A stretch of 64,000 bases of DNA, taken from assembly GCA_945860225.1 (NCBI GenBank), contig CAMAPT010000011.1, positions 1 to 64,000 on the forward strand. The letters run 5' to 3'. Of this stretch, positions 28,615-37,477 are shown one piece after another (positions within the stretch are counted from its first letter, which is position 1; each line of letters begins with the position of its first letter). The DNA comes from Chitinophaga pinensis (lineage in GTDB: Bacteria; Bacteroidota; Bacteroidia; B-17B0; Aurantibacillaceae). Below the pieces are notes generated by a model. It searched no databases. It was not told the DNA's origin and saw only the letters and a program-made list of their open reading frames with translations. The position numbers were made by a program, and so were the translations under genes.

Positions 28615-29481
28615 ATGAAAACCTTAAAATTATTTTTAGCTGTTACAGCAATTACTTTATCCGGCTTATTTACTATATCGTGTGGTGGATCTGAAAAAGA
28701 TGAAAATCCATTAGCAGATAGCTTGTCTGGAGTAAATGGCGAATTATCAGGCAAATTATCTCAAAAAGAAGCCGCCATCCAAGAATTTGTTAACTCATTT
28801 AACGCTATTCAAGAAAATTTGACAGCGATTAAAGAAAAAGAAAAAATTGTTACTGTCCGTTCCCAAAATGGCGACGTCAAGAACATGGAGCAAAGCATTC
28901 AGGAAGATATTCAGGCGATTTATGATTTAATGGCTAAAAATAAAAGCAGAATTAATTCTCTTAGTAAAAAATTAAAAGCTTCTAAATCAAAAATTTCAGG
29001 ATTAGAACAAATGATTGCCACATTGGAAGCTCAACTTGAAGCAAAAGACGGAGAAATTACTGCTTTAAAATCTCAATTAGAGGCTAAAAATATTGAATTA
29101 AGCAACATTGTAATGAATTTAGAAGTTGTAGAAGCTGAAAGCACAGCTAAAACTGAAAAATTAAATACCGCCTTTTATGCGTTTGGCACTTTTAAAGAGC
29201 TCAAAGAAAAAAATGTCATCACCAAAGAAGGTGGTTTTATTGGAATGGGTAAATCGGCTAAATTAAAAGATGATTTCAATAAAGAATATTTTACAAAAAT
29301 TGATATTTCTCAAGTCAACTCCATTCATATTGGTGCCAAAAAAGCAAAAATTATTACCAATCATCCTACAAGTTCTTACAAATTAATTTTATCTGGCGAG
29401 AAAAATGTTGAGAAAATTGACATCTTGAATGCAGAAGATTTTTGGTCAAACTCAAAATACCTAGTTATTATTACAGAGTAA
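28615..29481 (+). CDS. Coiled-coil lipoprotein
   Basis: The ATG at 28615 (288 residues) is chosen over 28570 because it opens on a lipoprotein signal (FLAVTAITLSGLFTISCGG, lipidated Cys at about residue 22) and because a promoter box falls between the two. Residues about 50-190 are coiled coil with heptads (ISGLEQMIATLEAQLEAKDG), followed by a compact C-terminal domain with YAFGTFKELKEKNVI and SYKLILSGEKN. This architecture is frequent in Bacteroidota but has no defined function. A terminator follows. Confidence 0.85.
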   Translation: MKTLKLFLAVTAITLSGLFTISCGGSEKDENPLADSLSGVNGELSGKLSQKEAAIQEFVNSFNAIQENLTAIKEKEKIVTVRSQNGDVKNMEQSIQEDIQAIYDLMAKNKSRINSLSKKLKASKSKISGLEQMIATLEAQLEAKDGEITALKSQLEAKNIELSNIVMNLEVVEAESTAKTEKLNTAFYAFGTFKELKEKNVITKEGGFIGMGKSAKLKDDFNKEYFTKIDISQVNSIHIGAKKAKIITNHPTSSYKLILSGEKNVEKIDILNAEDFWSNSKYLVIITE

Positions 29482-29500
29482 ACTAGTTTATCAAATCAAT

Positions 29501-29540
29501 AAAGAGACTGTCTCAAAAAGAGGCAGTCTCTTTTGTTTTA
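29501..29540 (+). terminator. Intrinsic terminator after the lipoprotein gene
   Basis: Stem AAAGAGACTG/CAGTCTCTTT (29501-29510, 29524-29533) followed by a T-rich run, 20 bp past the stop codon. Confidence 0.85.
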
Positions 29541-29648
29541 GTCATATCGAATACCTTGAAGATATCGGATAAACACTATTTAGGTCTTAGCTGCACTAAA
29601 CCCAAGCATGCAAAATAATTTTAGTCAACCTCTCTAAAAAAATAGTTT

Positions 29649-30380
29649 TTAGGATGAAATACTATTTACCATTTCCTGCATCACCTGATACGATTTAAAA
29701 TCAGATAGCCCTGAAATATGCATTTTATAATAACTTAAAAGGCAATCAAGTAATAATAAACGTTCGGTTCTGTTTATTTTTTTTTGTTCAAAAAGTGAAT
29801 ACGAAAATAAATCGGAAAACAACTGAGATTGCAAATAATCAAATCCTAAAGGATAACTTTTAATGGTTGCAAAAAATTTCCCTTCTACGGTATCAAAATA
29901 AGGTAATGTTTCACTACGATTGTTGGTCGGATAAAACCCTAAATGCTTCGTTAATTCAAATAAAAAATAAATATGGGTATCTAAATAGCCATCTTGCACA
30001 TTATCTAGCCACTGGTAAGTGTGACAAATTAAATCAAATAAATGAGGATTGGACATTTGCTCCTTAACACACTTATACAAAATTTCATTCAAAAACGAAG
30101 CGATGCACATCTTAGAAAAATTGATTTGCAAATCTGTGTAAACAAATAAGCACTTTGCCTCGCTCAATTGCTGAATTTCCTTATTTTCTTTTACAGAAAT
30201 AACACATTCTATTTGGGTTAAAGGTTGAATAACTCCTGCTTTGATTTTGGCTTTGGGTCCGTTACCCACATGAATATTTGCCGTTATTAAACCAAAATCT
30301 TTGGTATAAATTTTAGATATCAGTTTTTTATCGGCATATTTCACATTATACAAAACAATACCTTGCGTGGTATGCAACAT
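29649..30380 (-). CDS. recO: DNA repair protein RecO
   Basis: 243 residues. N-terminal OB fold (TTQGIVLYNVKYADKKLISK, KDFGLITANIHVG) and the helical C-terminal domain (KMCIASFLNEILYKCVKEQ). The zinc-finger cysteines of some RecO proteins are absent, as in many Bacteroidota. RecO loads RecA with RecR in recombination repair. The ATG shares its first base with the TGA of the upstream porZ-like gene (TGATG), so the two are translationally coupled. Confidence 0.92.
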   Translation of the reverse strand: MLHTTQGIVLYNVKYADKKLISKIYTKDFGLITANIHVGNGPKAKIKAGVIQPLTQIECVISVKENKEIQQLSEAKCLFVYTDLQINFSKMCIASFLNEILYKCVKEQMSNPHLFDLICHTYQWLDNVQDGYLDTHIYFLFELTKHLGFYPTNNRSETLPYFDTVEGKFFATIKSYPLGFDYLQSQLFSDLFSYSLFEQKKINRTERLLLLDCLLSYYKMHISGLSDFKSYQVMQEMVNSISS

Positions 30381-32692
30381 CAGTTGATAATCATTAATTT
30401 AGTAGAGGCTGACTTTTCACCATCGGCCGAAGAGCAAAACACCAAATATATACCACTAGCTACTTTATTTCCACTAAAGTTTAATTGACTCCATTCTACT
30501 TGCCCACCCTGCGAAGTGGCCGACCAAACCAAATTACCATATAAATCAGTTATTTTTAAATCTGTTTGATCTACCAAACCAGTTATACAAACCGGCCCCG
30601 AATAACCAGGTCGCACAGGATTGGGATATGCCTGAACATTTGTAAACTCTTCATAGCCCTTTATATTACTAATTCTGTATGATTGTACGCCTTTGTCTGT
30701 AGCAATAAATACATCTCCTGTCGTTTCATTGATGGCTATATCATTAATACGATTAGAGTAAAGCGGGCTATTTTCGGCGGTGAAATGGTAAATGTCTTTT
30801 TGTCCATCTTCCGATAAACAATACACACCGGATGCTTGTGTTCCTATCCATTTTCTGTTGGTACCATCTACCGTAATGGAGGTTATCACATCATTTTCGA
30901 GCAAAATTTGGACATGTCCATCTTGCTCTATCAGTATTTGCTGACTATCCCAATTACCCCCTTTAAATATATTTTCGGGAGTATAAAATACAGTAATTCC
31001 CTTTGCAGTTCCTACCCATATATGTCCGTTTTTATCTTCGCACACCGAATAAATATCCACAGAGGGTAATCTGCCATTACCTACTGCTGTATTTAATAAT
31101 TTTGTATTAGATGAATTTGGCTTAGACAAACCAAGCACATCTTTGTAAACCATTAATCCTGTGTTTCTGGGTAATACAATCCAAGCTTGATTAGTTTTAT
31201 CAAAAATAATTTTAGAAATAGTGGGAGATGATATGATTGAGCTAAAATCCAGATGTGCCCAGGTATTATTATTCTTCAATACACTAATTGCCCTGCTACC
31301 AAAGGTAATGGAAGCCCATAAATTTGAATTTTTATCGTAACTCACACCAGTAACGCGCAAATCAGAACCACCTCCTATACCTTGCAATGGACTATTAGTT
31401 GTATTATAAACCGCTTTAACGTTTCCGTCTTTCACTTCCATAATACCACTATTCATGCATCCAAAAGCTATGTGGTTTTTATCGCGAGGATCGATGGATA
31501 CAGAATTAATATCCGGTATATTGGGCGTTGGAGAAACGTACTTCCACGAATAATCCGAAAAAATACTTGCTTTCGAGTTATTATATTGAGCATCGTATGT
31601 CTCGCCTAAATCTATTGGAGCTAATGCCAATATATCATCCATGGCGTCCAAATCTTTTGAAAAATTATTGTAAGCGCCTTCTAGTGTAATGGGCTCATTG
31701 GGATAATAAGGGCCATACCCTGAAGATTTAATCAATCCGTATCGGGCATCCGCAAACCAAAGTTTTAAATCTGCTTCATAACACACATCATTAATCATGG
31801 CATTATCAAATCCATAATTTGATGTAAAATTAGGTGATGTTCCATCTGTATTAATTACCGATACACCCCACTGATCATTTACCAATAATTTATTATAACT
31901 TGAATAATCGTACAATTTTTTATTCGTGCTATTTGATTTGTAAGGGTATCTTCTCCACGAAGCTCCATTGAATTGGTAAATAGTATCGGCCAAAAGTTTG
32001 TTTGGTTTAGAATAGTTTGCCAAAATTAACCCCTTAAAATTAACAATAGAATTATAGGCGCCGGAGGGAATTCCTTGATGTAAAGATTTCCAATTTTGAT
32101 AATAACTCAGATTCTCCGAAATTTTACCGTAAAAAATACCCGAAGGTGTGGCTGCAAAAATAGCGGTGTCGGTAGTGGTTACTTGGTTGACTTCGAGATT
32201 AGACTGGGCCGTACCCAAATAATACGTATCCTTAACTTCCATTTTTTGAGTATCAAACACAATGATACCAAAACCACAAGCTATGTAAGCTAAATGTCCC
32301 TTAAAATGAACCTCGTTAATGTTTTTTTTACCTTGAATAATTTTTCTTTTGATGTCAGAAACATTAATGATTTTACCATCGGGTTTAATGACATCGATAT
32401 TGGTGTTGTCGTAAACTACTAATAAATAATTATTGTATTCGTTTTTCCTTAATAGTTTTACCCCAATATCTGACAAGCCATTTATTTTGGTAAGTTTTTC
32501 AACACTATTATCTTCCGTATTGTAAGTAGCTAAACCAAATCCATTTGAAACATACACCAAATTGCCCACCTTAGCCACGCTATTGGCATTATTATAAGAT
32601 AGGTGGTCTACCCATTGGCCAATCTTATACTGTGAAAAAGAAAAATAACTCAAAAAAAGAAATAGTACTAAAAAACTTTTTTTACTTTGCAT
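30380..32692 (-). CDS. porZ: PorZ-like beta-propeller protein with type IX sorting domain
   Basis: 770 residues. Signal peptide (SFLVLFLFLSYFSFSQ), then two-component-regulator-type propeller blades: YKIGQWVDHLSYNNANSVAK at the N-terminus, SVCEDKNGHIWVGTAKGIT, ITVDGTNRKWIGTQASGVYC and INDIAINETTGDVFIATDKG. It ends in a type IX sorting domain (AYPNPVRPGYSGPV ... KVASGIYLVFC). This architecture and the link to recO match PorZ, a component of the type IX secretion attachment complex in Porphyromonas. Assignment rests on domain order and neighbour, so the symbol is probable rather than certain. Confidence 0.8.
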   Translation of the reverse strand: MQSKKSFLVLFLFLSYFSFSQYKIGQWVDHLSYNNANSVAKVGNLVYVSNGFGLATYNTEDNSVEKLTKINGLSDIGVKLLRKNEYNNYLLVVYDNTNIDVIKPDGKIINVSDIKRKIIQGKKNINEVHFKGHLAYIACGFGIIVFDTQKMEVKDTYYLGTAQSNLEVNQVTTTDTAIFAATPSGIFYGKISENLSYYQNWKSLHQGIPSGAYNSIVNFKGLILANYSKPNKLLADTIYQFNGASWRRYPYKSNSTNKKLYDYSSYNKLLVNDQWGVSVINTDGTSPNFTSNYGFDNAMINDVCYEADLKLWFADARYGLIKSSGYGPYYPNEPITLEGAYNNFSKDLDAMDDILALAPIDLGETYDAQYNNSKASIFSDYSWKYVSPTPNIPDINSVSIDPRDKNHIAFGCMNSGIMEVKDGNVKAVYNTTNSPLQGIGGGSDLRVTGVSYDKNSNLWASITFGSRAISVLKNNNTWAHLDFSSIISSPTISKIIFDKTNQAWIVLPRNTGLMVYKDVLGLSKPNSSNTKLLNTAVGNGRLPSVDIYSVCEDKNGHIWVGTAKGITVFYTPENIFKGGNWDSQQILIEQDGHVQILLENDVITSITVDGTNRKWIGTQASGVYCLSEDGQKDIYHFTAENSPLYSNRINDIAINETTGDVFIATDKGVQSYRISNIKGYEEFTNVQAYPNPVRPGYSGPVCITGLVDQTDLKITDLYGNLVWSATSQGGQVEWSQLNFSGNKVASGIYLVFCSSADGEKSASTKLMIIN

Positions 32693-32769
32693 GCCATTAA
32701 AACGTAACTGAAAACATAATATTGCAACTAACGAGCATAAATTTAATACTTATATTTGTTAATCAATTT

Positions 32770-32841
32770 GGCTTTGTAGTACAATGGATAGTATTTGGGT
32801 TTCCGAAGCCCGCGATCTAGGTTCGATTCCTAGCAAAGCCA
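32770..32841 (+). tRNA. tRNA-Arg (CCG)
   Basis: 72-nt cloverleaf: acceptor GGCTTTG/CAAAGCC, T-loop GGTTCGATTCC, anticodon loop TTCCGAA. CCA not encoded. A TATATTTG box at 32751-32758 is a likely promoter element. Confidence 0.95.
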
Positions 32842-32843
32842 CA

Positions 32844-32887
32844 AAAAAAGTGTAGAAAAATGTTTTTTTCTACACTTTTTTGGTTTT
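32844..32887 (+). terminator. Intrinsic terminator of tRNA-Arg
   Basis: Long stem AAAAAAGTGTAGAAAAA pairing with TTTTTCTACACTTTTTT, ending in a T run directly after the tRNA. Confidence 0.9.
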
Positions 32888-32904
32888 AATCCCAATTATC
32901 CTCA

Positions 32905-32936
32905 TTGATTTATTGTAAAATAATTTCCTATATTTG
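32905..32936 (+). promoter_or_regulatory. Promoter of the candidate structured RNA
   Basis: TTG at 32905-32907 and TATATTTG at 32929-32936 with a 21-bp spacer fit the Bacteroidota consensus. The predicted start is at about 32942, exactly where the first paired stem of the RNA begins. It lies after the tRNA-Arg terminator, and no protein gene follows it on this strand. Confidence 0.65.
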
Positions 32937-32940
32937 TGAT

Positions 32941-33030
32941 AGCTAATGAGTTTAACGCTTACAAATCTCATCCCATGATGGGTGATGCCAGTACTGGCAC
33001 GGGGGCGTTTGGATTTTTTAGCTTTTTTTA
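32941..33030 (+). ncRNA. Candidate small structured RNA next to DUF3800 gene
   Basis: About 85-90 nt. Nested pairing is visible: an outer stem AGCTAA (32941-32946) with TTAGCT (33018-33023); a middle stem AACGC (32954-32958) with GCGTT (33005-33009); inside it two hairpins, CCCA-TGA-TGGG (32972-32982, extended by CAT/ATG) and the palindrome GCCAGTACTGGC (32987-32998). The outer stem is followed at once by a run of seven T, as in an intrinsic terminator. GC content is far above the surroundings. The element ends on the stop codon of the DUF3800 gene, which is tail-to-tail. Published comparative work described several RNA motifs associated with DUF3800 genes; whether this is one of them is not shown here. 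Confidence 0.6.
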
Positions 33031-33714
33031 TTCCTCTTCATAAAGATTAATTACACTTCCGTATTTATCTTTTAAAGCATCGAAATATCTGCTTTCGCCT
33101 TTTAATAAATTACGTTGTACTGCCCACATTAAATAATCAATAATACTTAATTCAGCCATTTCACTACTTGGCACAATTTCCAAAGTGTATTTTATTTTCT
33201 GTTCAGAGTTTAAGGCTTTTTTAACAGCTTCTTCAAAACGGTGGATAGAGTTATTGCCACGTTGCGATAAATAAAGATTGTAATCTTTTGTATTGTCCGT
33301 TAATACTTCTTTTAGTAAATGATGTAATACATCAAAATAAAATTCGGTAGGATTATTATTATGTTTTCGATTGAATATATTGAGATTCTTTTTAGCAATT
33401 ACAATATTTGCTTTAAAACCCGGAAGTTCTCTCAACATTTCAAAAAACTTCGCTCTTATTTCAGGATGGTCTGCACGCGCATGAACATACCAGCCTTTTT
33501 GATTGCTAACTGAAGGAATTGTATTATACATTTTATCAGCTTTAATGTTCTCTATAAACGAAACAACGGCCTTTCTTAATGCTTTACGGTTATCTGTTTG
33601 AATTAATCCAATTATTAAATATGGCTGAAATCCTTCTGTGCCAACCAATAATTTATTTCGGTTAGCAAAGAAAAATGGGTCCCCACTTTCATCTATAAAC
33701 AAATACGACTTCAT
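33028..33714 (-). CDS. DUF3800 protein
   Basis: 228 residues, no signal peptide. Family features: N-terminal FIDESGDPFFF with acidic residues, PYLIIGLIQ strand, and C-terminal ELSIIDYLMWAVQRNLLKG followed by RYFDALKDK, the usual place of the second conserved Asp. DUF3800 is thought from its acidic motifs to have a ribonuclease-H-like fold and is often found in accessory or defence-type contexts; the activity is not known. Here it stands alone apart from the structured RNA whose 3' end meets its stop codon. Confidence 0.85.
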   Translation of the reverse strand: MKSYLFIDESGDPFFFANRNKLLVGTEGFQPYLIIGLIQTDNRKALRKAVVSFIENIKADKMYNTIPSVSNQKGWYVHARADHPEIRAKFFEMLRELPGFKANIVIAKKNLNIFNRKHNNNPTEFYFDVLHHLLKEVLTDNTKDYNLYLSQRGNNSIHRFEEAVKKALNSEQKIKYTLEIVPSSEMAELSIIDYLMWAVQRNLLKGESRYFDALKDKYGSVINLYEEE

Positions 33715-34244
33715 TAATCAAATTGCAATCATTTAAAATTGTAATGCAAAATACAAATTAAATTGCTAGTTAAACAAAAACCAAAAATCTATATTAACTG
33801 AAGGAATATTTCTAAGAGTTAAAGATTTAATGCGATGACAGGTTGCAATATTTACAATAGCTGAGATGTCCATCACAGAATATTCGGGGCAGTTTATCAA
33901 CTCGAAAAAAAAGAAGATTAACAATACACGAATACTGTATTTACGAACAAATAAATTTTGAATATGTTTGGAGATATTTAAGGGAGGGTATTAATGGTTA
34001 GAAATATACCGCTTTAATTCAGAAAGCACCTCAATATCCTTTAGTAACTGGTTCGAGATTTTGTCTGTGAAGTCCACACCAACAAAGACAAGCCTTTCAG
34101 GAAACTGAGAGGCTTTTTTGTTTTAGGTTTGTTTAAAAATAGTTTAAACAAATATTAAATTTAAATTCATCTACAATACAATTTCTTGAGCACTTGCATT
34201 CGGATATCATTTCTAGGTTAATGGAACTGCTATTCATTTTTTAG
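33715..34244. other. Non-coding stretch with gene remnants
   Basis: No intact gene. A minus-strand frame without start codon at about 34135-33991 has protein-like composition (FPERLVFVGVDFTDKISNQL ... RYISNH then stop), suggesting the end of a lost gene. A plus-strand terminator-like hairpin lies at 34090-34119. Otherwise AT-rich with nothing recognised. Confidence 0.45.
34090..34119 (+). terminator. Orphan terminator-like hairpin
   Basis: AAGCCTTTCAG pairs with CTGAGAGGCTT (one G-T pair) around a GAAA loop, followed by six T. No plus-strand gene precedes it, so it probably survives from a lost transcription unit. Confidence 0.5.
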
Positions 34245-34403
34245 AGGTCAAGTCAAAATGCGAGGGATAACAATTGCTTTGGATATGGAGAATCGAAATT
34301 AAAAAATGGTTGTGCTTGTGAGGGAGCCGTAAAATCAACTTGTACCGAAGAGGAACATCAACAAAATAGAAGAACTGAGTTCATCATATTAAAAACTCAA
34401 TAA
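34245..34403 (+). pseudogene. C-terminal remnant of an OmpA-family protein
   Basis: The plus frame reads RDNNCFGYGESKLKNGCACE, then GAVKSTCTEEEHQQNRRTEF and IILKTQ to a stop. GYGESKL and CTEEEHQQNRRTEF are the end of the OmpA/Pal peptidoglycan-binding domain. Upstream the frame closes at 34242 and the rest of the domain is missing. The 150 bp after it, to 34551, holds no intact gene. Confidence 0.75.
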
Positions 34404-34551
34404 ACTGCCATTTCAAAAGACAATTGGCTAATGCAGCATTAAGATTAGTGGATGTTTTGAATGTTTCTTTTAAGCAGACTGATGTTTTAGGAAAATAAAA
34501 AGGATTTGCTTATGTGGCAGCAAAGGATAGTGGTAAGCATTAGAACTTATT

Positions 34552-36087
34552 TTATTTTTTCGTTCCTTCCACTATAACTGCTGAACCTGATTTTATATGA
34601 TACACTTTTTCGGTTATTTTTGTTGCCTCTGGTTTTTTAACGGTACTGGCATAATTAAATTCAGCAATCAATTCATCTTTACTCACCTTTAATACGAGGT
34701 AACCATGATCTTTATTATTGCAATATTTCATGTGAGGATTATTTTTTAAATATAGTTCTTTTGCCTCTGCTACTTCTTTATCAGTAACATATTCATCATC
34801 GTTAGCCGATGTAATACTCGTTACCACAAATTCAATAGCAGCATTGTCACTTATGTCTTGAGTACCTTGCAAATTTGTTTCCATGGCAAATGAACAATGG
34901 TAATCACCCGTTACAATCACTAAGTTTTTTAATTGACGTTTCTTTAAGTAGTTTACAAATTTTTCACGCTCATAGGGATAGCCATCCCATCCATCCATGT
35001 ATAAAGCACCCTTTATTTTGTCAGGTTGAAACATAGGTCCAAAAGGTACTTGGTTACCCATTATATTCCAGCAATACGATTTATCTAATGAATGTGTTAA
35101 CCAGTTATATTGCTCTCTTCCTAATATGCTGCGAGTTGTATCAAAATAATTTGGCGCACTCATGCTATCTACCTGCAAGGTTCTGCCTTCAATTCGTGTA
35201 TCCAATAATAACAAATTAATGAGTTTACCAATGGCAAACGAACGGTATAAATGACTTTCTGGCTTTTTATTTACGGGGAGCCATTCATAATAAGCTTTAG
35301 TGGCAGCTGCTTTGCGGGTATACCAATCGCCCTCATTTTTTTGATGATTTTGTGCCCCATCCATATAGGCATTATTGGCAATTTCATGGTCATCCCAAGT
35401 TGTCATAAAGGGCTTTAACTGATGTAATTTCATCAAGTCTTTATCCAAGCGGTAAAGCGAATATCTGGTACGATAATCATTTAATGAAATAATTTCTTTA
35501 TTAGGCACGTTTATTCTGCCAATGGAAGTATCACCATATTTGCCAACGGCATATTCATAAATATAATCTCCTAAATGTACTACCACGTCAATAGCTTTGT
35601 CTTCAGCCATAAAACGGTAATTATTAAAGTAACCCCATTCATAATTACTGCACGACGCAAAGGCAATGGTAGAGGTGTTTAAGTTATCACTCAAGGTTTT
35701 GGTTTGCCCGACAATGGAACTGCTATTGTTATAAGAAAAACGGTAATAGTAAACCGTGTAAGGTTTTAATTTGGTAACATTTATTTTTGTTGAAAAATTA
35801 GATTCGTCTTTGGTAGTCACAATGCCCGTTTGACGACTTTGTTTAAATGTAGTATCTGTTGCTATTTCCCAACTTACAAGGGCCTCCTTTATATTTTTAT
35901 CTAAAGTTAACTTTGTCCAAATAACTACCGAGTTTTGAGTGGGATCGCCACTAGCTACACCATGATAAAAAGGTGCTAAGGATTTGTTTAAATGAGGAAG
36001 TAGTTCGGTGTCAATATTTAAATTATTTTGACAAAGCAAGGAATTTGCAAACAAAAACAGGATCAAGGCAAGGATAGTATATCTCAT
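34552..36087 (-). CDS. PhoD-type alkaline phosphatase/phosphodiesterase
   Basis: 511 residues with a signal peptide (ILALILFLFANSLLCQ). N-terminal Fn-like domain beginning HGVASGDPTQNSVVIWTKL, then the PhoD catalytic domain: ASCSNYEWGYFNNYRFMAED (metal Cys/Asn region), VVHLGDYIYEY, TTWDDHEIANN and VTGDYHCSF, all metal-ligand motifs of the calcium/iron PhoD family. It releases phosphate from phosphomono- or diesters outside the cytoplasm. No sorting domain is seen, so a periplasmic or outer-membrane location is likely. No Pho-box-like element was identified. Confidence 0.92.
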   Translation of the reverse strand: MRYTILALILFLFANSLLCQNNLNIDTELLPHLNKSLAPFYHGVASGDPTQNSVVIWTKLTLDKNIKEALVSWEIATDTTFKQSRQTGIVTTKDESNFSTKINVTKLKPYTVYYYRFSYNNSSSIVGQTKTLSDNLNTSTIAFASCSNYEWGYFNNYRFMAEDKAIDVVVHLGDYIYEYAVGKYGDTSIGRINVPNKEIISLNDYRTRYSLYRLDKDLMKLHQLKPFMTTWDDHEIANNAYMDGAQNHQKNEGDWYTRKAAATKAYYEWLPVNKKPESHLYRSFAIGKLINLLLLDTRIEGRTLQVDSMSAPNYFDTTRSILGREQYNWLTHSLDKSYCWNIMGNQVPFGPMFQPDKIKGALYMDGWDGYPYEREKFVNYLKKRQLKNLVIVTGDYHCSFAMETNLQGTQDISDNAAIEFVVTSITSANDDEYVTDKEVAEAKELYLKNNPHMKYCNNKDHGYLVLKVSKDELIAEFNYASTVKKPEATKITEKVYHIKSGSAVIVEGTKK

Positions 36088-36217
36088 TTTTTTTCTAGTA
36101 AATCTAGGAACAATTATAAAATGGTGTATTACCGTATTGTTAATATTCCTTTTGAAAGTGTTTTAAAAAATACTGTAGTTTGGCCAGTGGCCGGTACCAG
36201 AAACTAAAGCAATATCA

Positions 36218-36511
36218 TTAGCATTTGCCGTTCCATAAACAGTACCAGCATTTCCGCCAACTCCACCGGTAATCATGATATTTCAAGAATTTAGAAATGT
36301 AGGTAAGTTTTCCATCATATTGTCTTAATTTGAGTGTAAACCAAAAATCATAATCATCATCTTTTCTCTTAATGATAATATTATTGTTGTAAGAAAAGCA
36401 ATTGTCTTGGCTTAATAAATAATCTATTTCAAATTGACTTTTGATTGAACTTAGGCTTTTAAAGTACCTCTCATGCTGTCTTTTATAATAAGGGTTATGA
36501 GGATTACACAT
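36218..36511 (-). CDS. Doubtful small hypothetical protein
   Basis: 97 codons opening MCNPHNPYYKRQHERYFKSL. No family recognised. The last ~15 codons (RWSWRKCWYCLWNGKC) look like an out-of-frame read: the alternative frame from 36277 to 36168 gives a plausible Gly-rich protein end (GGVGGNAGTVYGTANANDIA). Directly upstream another frame reads KNAPPDFGIRCV, like the end of a different gene. The whole 36.15-36.6 kb stretch may be decayed coding DNA. Confidence 0.25.
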   Translation of the reverse strand: MCNPHNPYYKRQHERYFKSLSSIKSQFEIDYLLSQDNCFSYNNNIIIKRKDDDYDFWFTLKLRQYDGKLTYISKFLKYHDYRWSWRKCWYCLWNGKC

Positions 36512-36871
36512 CTAATTCCAAAGTCAGGCGGAGCATTTTTAGGAATTAGTACTTGCAATTTCACAAATAGTTTTGCGGCAAAATTAAGATCATAATCATT
36601 CGAAAATAAGTAAATTTACTCGCAAGCCCAAATATCTGCGATGTCAATTTTCAAATAATCAAAGTTTTCTATATCAGACATTCTATATTAAATTAAATTA
36701 GAGTTTGCTTCATCAATTACTTCGTAAAAAACAACTTTAATAATCATATTATTAATCTCATTTTTTAATTCTTATTAATGAAAGCAAAATCATTTTTGTA
36801 CATTACTAATATTATTAAAATGCGCTTAAAAACAATCTAAATTTGTTATCATAAACTTTTAAAAACAAAAA
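36512..36871. other. Intergenic region without recognisable gene
   Basis: AT-rich. Apart from the short KNAPPDFGIRCV-like frame at its left end I see no gene, terminator or clear promoter. Confidence 0.5.
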
Positions 36872-37381
36872 ATGAAAACAAAAATTTTTATTACTGTATT
36901 TACAGTATTCACATTGCTAATTTCTTGTAAAAAAGGAGATAAGGGCGACACAGGACCAATTGGAGCAGCTGGAACATCTGGAATAAACGGAAATGCTAAT
37001 GTTAAAGCCTTTTATTTTGGAAAGGATTCGATTGATGCCTCTCATTCAGCGTTGGTTTTAGCATTACCAGCGACGGTTACTTCTAATATGATAGATTCTA
37101 GTGCTGTATTAGTTTATCATAAGATAACAGGATTATGGTTTTCATCTCCAGGATTTGGGCTTAATGCTGCTTATCAAACAAGAGTATACACGCAAGTAAC
37201 AGATGTTTATCTGAAGGCTTTAAATCCAGATGGTACAGGATACTCAGGAGTGAAATACGTGTTCGAGAAATTAAAAGTAATAGTAATTCCTTCGTCTGAT
37301 TTTTCAGGTTTTAGAAAAAAACCAGTAGACTTTAGGGATTATAGTGCTACCATGAAATATTACGGTTTATCAGAAGATTAA
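36872..37381 (+). CDS. Lipoprotein with short collagen-like repeat
   Basis: 169 residues. Lipoprotein signal (IFITVFTVFTLLISCKKG), then six Gly-X-Y triplets (GDKGDTGPIGAAGTSGING) directly after the lipidated Cys, and a beta-rich C-terminal domain of about 130 residues. This collagen-linker design is common in Bacteroidota surface lipoproteins; function unknown. Confidence 0.8.
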   Translation: MKTKIFITVFTVFTLLISCKKGDKGDTGPIGAAGTSGINGNANVKAFYFGKDSIDASHSALVLALPATVTSNMIDSSAVLVYHKITGLWFSSPGFGLNAAYQTRVYTQVTDVYLKALNPDGTGYSGVKYVFEKLKVIVIPSSDFSGFRKKPVDFRDYSATMKYYGLSED

Positions 37382-37477
37382 TATAAAATGTCATTTTAAA
37401 AGAGGCTGTCTCAAAACAGAGATAGCCTAAAAAAAGACTATTTTTTATTATCTTTAAGCAACAATATATTATAAATT

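Noticed and set aside
32941-33030. Integron attC site or IS200/IS605 end
   Set aside because: The nested stems recall attC, but no integrase, transposase or further cassette sites are present, and a promoter plus T run fit an RNA gene better.
34050-34090. tRNA or tmRNA fragment as integration site near GGTTCGAG
   Set aside because: The T-loop-like string is not flanked by pairing arms and does not match the end of tRNA-Arg at 32841.
37403-37428. Terminator of the collagen-like lipoprotein gene
   Set aside because: AGGCT/AGCCT pairing is present, but the plus strand continues with A residues; the T run is on the other strand, where no gene ends.
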